Of a stretch of DNA of 7,325 nucleotides, positions 5,310 through 7,325 are shown piece by piece (within the stretch, counting starts at the first letter, position 1; every line of letters starts with the position of its first letter). A program made the translations under genes and the position numbers. The notes below the pieces were generated by a model, which was not told where the DNA came from, did not search any database, and saw only the letters and a list, made by a program, of their open reading frames with translations. Source of the stretch: an uncultured Atopobiaceae bacterium (GTDB taxonomy: Bacteria; Actinomycetota; Coriobacteriia; Coriobacteriales; Atopobiaceae); NCBI GenBank assembly GCA_947303905.1, contig CAMYZR010000063.1, positions 1 through 7,325 on the forward strand. Reading direction: 5' to 3'.

Positions 5310-7325
5310 ATGCCTGACATCGCACAAATGTCGCTCTTTGGAGACTTCCCCGAAGAGCAAAAGACCGCTGCCCTTCCCGAGCAGCAGAGCCCTGCGCTCC
5401 GTGCGCTCGAGCTGAGGGGTCTGCTCGACCACGCGGCCTACCAGTACTATGCCCTCGACGCTCCCGAGATGACCGACGCGGAGTTCGACCGCCTGCTTCA
5501 GGAGCTGCTTGCCATCGAGGCGCTCCACCCCGAGCTGGTGACACCCGACTCCTACACCCAGCGCGTGGGCGGCTATGTCTCCGAGCAGTTCGAGCCCGTG
5601 ACGCATGCCCAGCGCATGTACTCCATGGACGACGCGATGGACCTGGACGAGCTCGACGAGTGGCTGGCGCGCACGGACGAGGCCCTCGGCGCCAGCGAGG
5701 CCCACCCCGTCGCCTACACCTGCGAGCTCAAGATCGATGGTCTGGGAGTCGCCCTGACCTATCGCGACGGCCAGTTCGTCCGCGCTGCGACGCGCGGCGA
5801 CGGCTCCACGGGCGAGAACGTGACCGCAAACGTGCGGACCGTCTCCGATGTCCCGCGCTCCCTGGCTCCCGCGGGACTGCTTGGTGTGACGAATCAGGGT
5901 CTGGGCCAGTCGGTCGAGGTGCGCGGCGAGGTGTACATGCCCAAGCGCTCGTTCGTCCGTCTCAACGAGGAGCGCGACAGTGCCGGTCAGCCCGTTTTTG
6001 CCAACCCGCGCAACGCGGCGGCTGGCTCCCTGCGCCAGAAGGACCCGCGCATCACGGCGCATCGTGACCTCGCCACCTTCATCTATGCGGTGGCCGACGA
6101 GGGTCCCATCAACGTGACGAGCCAGTGGGAGTTCCTCCAGTGGCTGCGTGCCTGTGGTTTTGCGGTCAATCCCAACGCGCGCCGTTGCACGAGCGCCCAC
6201 GAGGTGCACGAGTTCTGCGAGCAGGCGCTGGCGCACCGCGACGAGCTGGACTACGACATCGATGGCGTGGTGGTCAAGGTCGACTCCCTTGCCAGCCAGG
6301 ACGCACTGGGCTTTACCGCCCGCGCACCGCGCTGGGCCATCGCCTACAAGTTCCCGCCGGAGGAGAAGCGCACGGTGCTGCGCGAGATCCGCATTCAGGT
6401 CGGCCGCACGGGCGTGCTGACGCCAGTCGCGGAGTTCGACCCGGTGGTTGTTGCCGGCTCGACCATCGCGCGCGCCACGCTGCACAACATCGACGAGATC
6501 CGCCGCAAGGACGTGCGCGAGGGCGACACCATCGTCGTCCACAAGGCCGGCGACGTGATTCCCGAGGTGGTTGGCCCGGTGCTGGAGGGTGCTCTGGCAG
6601 CGGAGCACGCCGCGCGTCCCGAGTGGGACATGCCCACGCACTGCCCGAGCTGTGGCGCGCCCGTGGTGCGCGAGGAGGGCGAGGTCGCCTATCGCTGCGT
6701 CTCCATCGACTGCCCGGCTCAGGCCACGGAGCGCCTCATCCACTGGGGCAGCCGCAACGCCATGGACATCGACGGCCTGGGAGACGAGCTGGTGGGTCGC
6801 ATGGTGGAGCAGGGCCTTTTGAGCGACGTTGCGGACTTCTATGACCGTCTGAGCATCGAGTCGCTCTCCACGCTCGACACGGGTCGCGTCTACGAGACCA
6901 AGTCGCGCGACCACGAGGTGGGCGACCCCATCTTCGTTGGCTCCAAGATCGCCGAGAAGATCATGGCGCAGGTGGAGGAGTCCAAGTCACGTGGCCTGGC
7001 GCGCGTGCTCTTCGGCCTGGGCATCCGGCACGTGGGAGCCAACGTGGGCGAGGTGCTCGCCCGCAGGTTCGGCTCGATCCAGGCGCTCGCCGCAGCGTCT
7101 CCGGAGGATATCGCGCAGGTGGAGGGCATTGGTCCCAAGATCGCGCAGAGCGTGACCGAGTTCTTCTCGGTGCGCGACAACATGGCAGTCATCGAGCGCC
7201 TGCGTGCGGCCGGCGTCATGCTCGAGCAGGAGGCTCCCGCCGAGGTGGCTCCCCAGACGCTCGCGGGCCTCACCTTCGTGCTCACGGGCACGCTCGAGAG
7301 GTTCAAGCGCAAGGAGGCGGGCGAT
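5310..7325 (+). CDS. ligA: NAD+-dependent DNA ligase LigA (3' end beyond window)
   Basis: LigA seals nicks in duplex DNA during replication and repair, using NAD+ to adenylate an active-site lysine. 672 codons are present and the frame is open at the window edge. Seen in order: an N-terminal extension (about 1-28) with QMSLF at 6-10; the Ia domain with YQYYALDAPEMTDAEFDRL; the adenylation domain with ELKIDG (catalytic Lys141), TRGDGSTGENVT, VRGEVYMPK, NPRNAAAGSLRQKDP, DIDGVVVKVD and AYKFPPEE; the OB fold with VGRTGVLTPVAEFDPV and HKAGDVIPEV; a zinc finger with Cys445, Cys448, Cys463 and Cys468; helix-hairpin-helix repeats with LGIRHVGANVGEVLA and VEGIGPKIAQSV; and the start of the BRCT domain (LAGLTFVLTGTL). 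The catalytic lysine lies about 26 residues later than in E. coli LigA because of the N-terminal extension. ATG 5310 has GGAGG at 5300-5304, 5 nt upstream. A 109-bp gap separates it from the regulator; TACAGT (5267-5272) is a weak -10 candidate, so it probably has its own promoter. Confidence 0.98.
   Translation, partial: MPDIAQMSLFGDFPEEQKTAALPEQQSPALRALELRGLLDHAAYQYYALDAPEMTDAEFDRLLQELLAIEALHPELVTPDSYTQRVGGYVSEQFEPVTHAQRMYSMDDAMDLDELDEWLARTDEALGASEAHPVAYTCELKIDGLGVALTYRDGQFVRAATRGDGSTGENVTANVRTVSDVPRSLAPAGLLGVTNQGLGQSVEVRGEVYMPKRSFVRLNEERDSAGQPVFANPRNAAAGSLRQKDPRITAHRDLATFIYAVADEGPINVTSQWEFLQWLRACGFAVNPNARRCTSAHEVHEFCEQALAHRDELDYDIDGVVVKVDSLASQDALGFTARAPRWAIAYKFPPEEKRTVLREIRIQVGRTGVLTPVAEFDPVVVAGSTIARATLHNIDEIRRKDVREGDTIVVHKAGDVIPEVVGPVLEGALAAEHAARPEWDMPTHCPSCGAPVVREEGEVAYRCVSIDCPAQATERLIHWGSRNAMDIDGLGDELVGRMVEQGLLSDVADFYDRLSIESLSTLDTGRVYETKSRDHEVGDPIFVGSKIAEKIMAQVEESKSRGLARVLFGLGIRHVGANVGEVLARRFGSIQALAAASPEDIAQVEGIGPKIAQSVTEFFSVRDNMAVIERLRAAGVMLEQEAPAEVAPQTLAGLTFVLTGTLERFKRKEAGD

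Noticed and set aside
5103..6914. Very long minus-strand open frame (603 codons) opposite ligA
   Set aside because: It is antisense to unmistakable ligA coding sequence. High GC in third codon positions keeps the opposite frame open, and its composition (many Arg, His, Val, Gly) shows no domain.

Overview
The window (7325 bp, GC-rich) looks like chromosomal DNA of a high-GC, gut- or oral-type actinobacterium. The best guess is class Coriobacteriia (Olsenella, Atopobium or Collinsella relatives). This is inferred from codon use, the style of CopA and LigA, and a LytS-like kinase paired with a regulator that has a SARP/AfsR-like output domain. No rRNA, tRNA, CRISPR array, transposase or phage gene is visible. 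All convincing genes lie on the + strand; the many long minus-strand frames are GC-driven shadows.

Layout. (1) Positions 3-140 hold the 3' end of a CsoR-type copper-sensing repressor, followed after 21 bp by copA (162-2723), a Cu(I)-exporting P1B-type ATPase. Together they form a copper-resistance operon. CopA carries one metal-binding (HMA) domain at the N terminus and a second, CopZ-like one at the C terminus. The C-terminal domain begins at an ATG with its own well-placed Shine-Dalgarno sequence, so the gene may also produce a free CopZ-like chaperone. (2) Positions 2724-3025 are non-coding and structured. They hold an 11-bp-period direct repeat, two stable hairpins and a strong intrinsic terminator, which together look like the promoter and leader of the next operon. 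(3) Positions 3026-5200 encode a two-component system: a multi-membrane-span LytS/YehU-type histidine kinase and, overlapping it by 4 bp, a response regulator with a SARP-like winged-helix output. (4) Positions 5310-7325 hold ligA, NAD+-dependent DNA ligase, running off the end of the window inside its BRCT domain.

Most interesting point. The kinase gene has a run of ten G (3090-3099) just after its best start signals. The ATG with the best ribosome-binding site (3026) is out of frame with the kinase by exactly one G: nine G would join them into a 455-residue kinase, whereas ten G end translation at 3115. This is either a phase-variable (contingency) switch of a two-component system seen in the OFF state, or a homopolymer sequencing error. 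Since the regulator overlaps the kinase stop codon, a switch here could control both proteins. The 11-bp repeats upstream have the period known for SARP binding sites, and the leader terminator could add a further control layer.

Other points of interest are the internal CopZ start in copA and a QMSLF peptide near the N terminus of LigA that matches the beta-sliding-clamp-binding motif.
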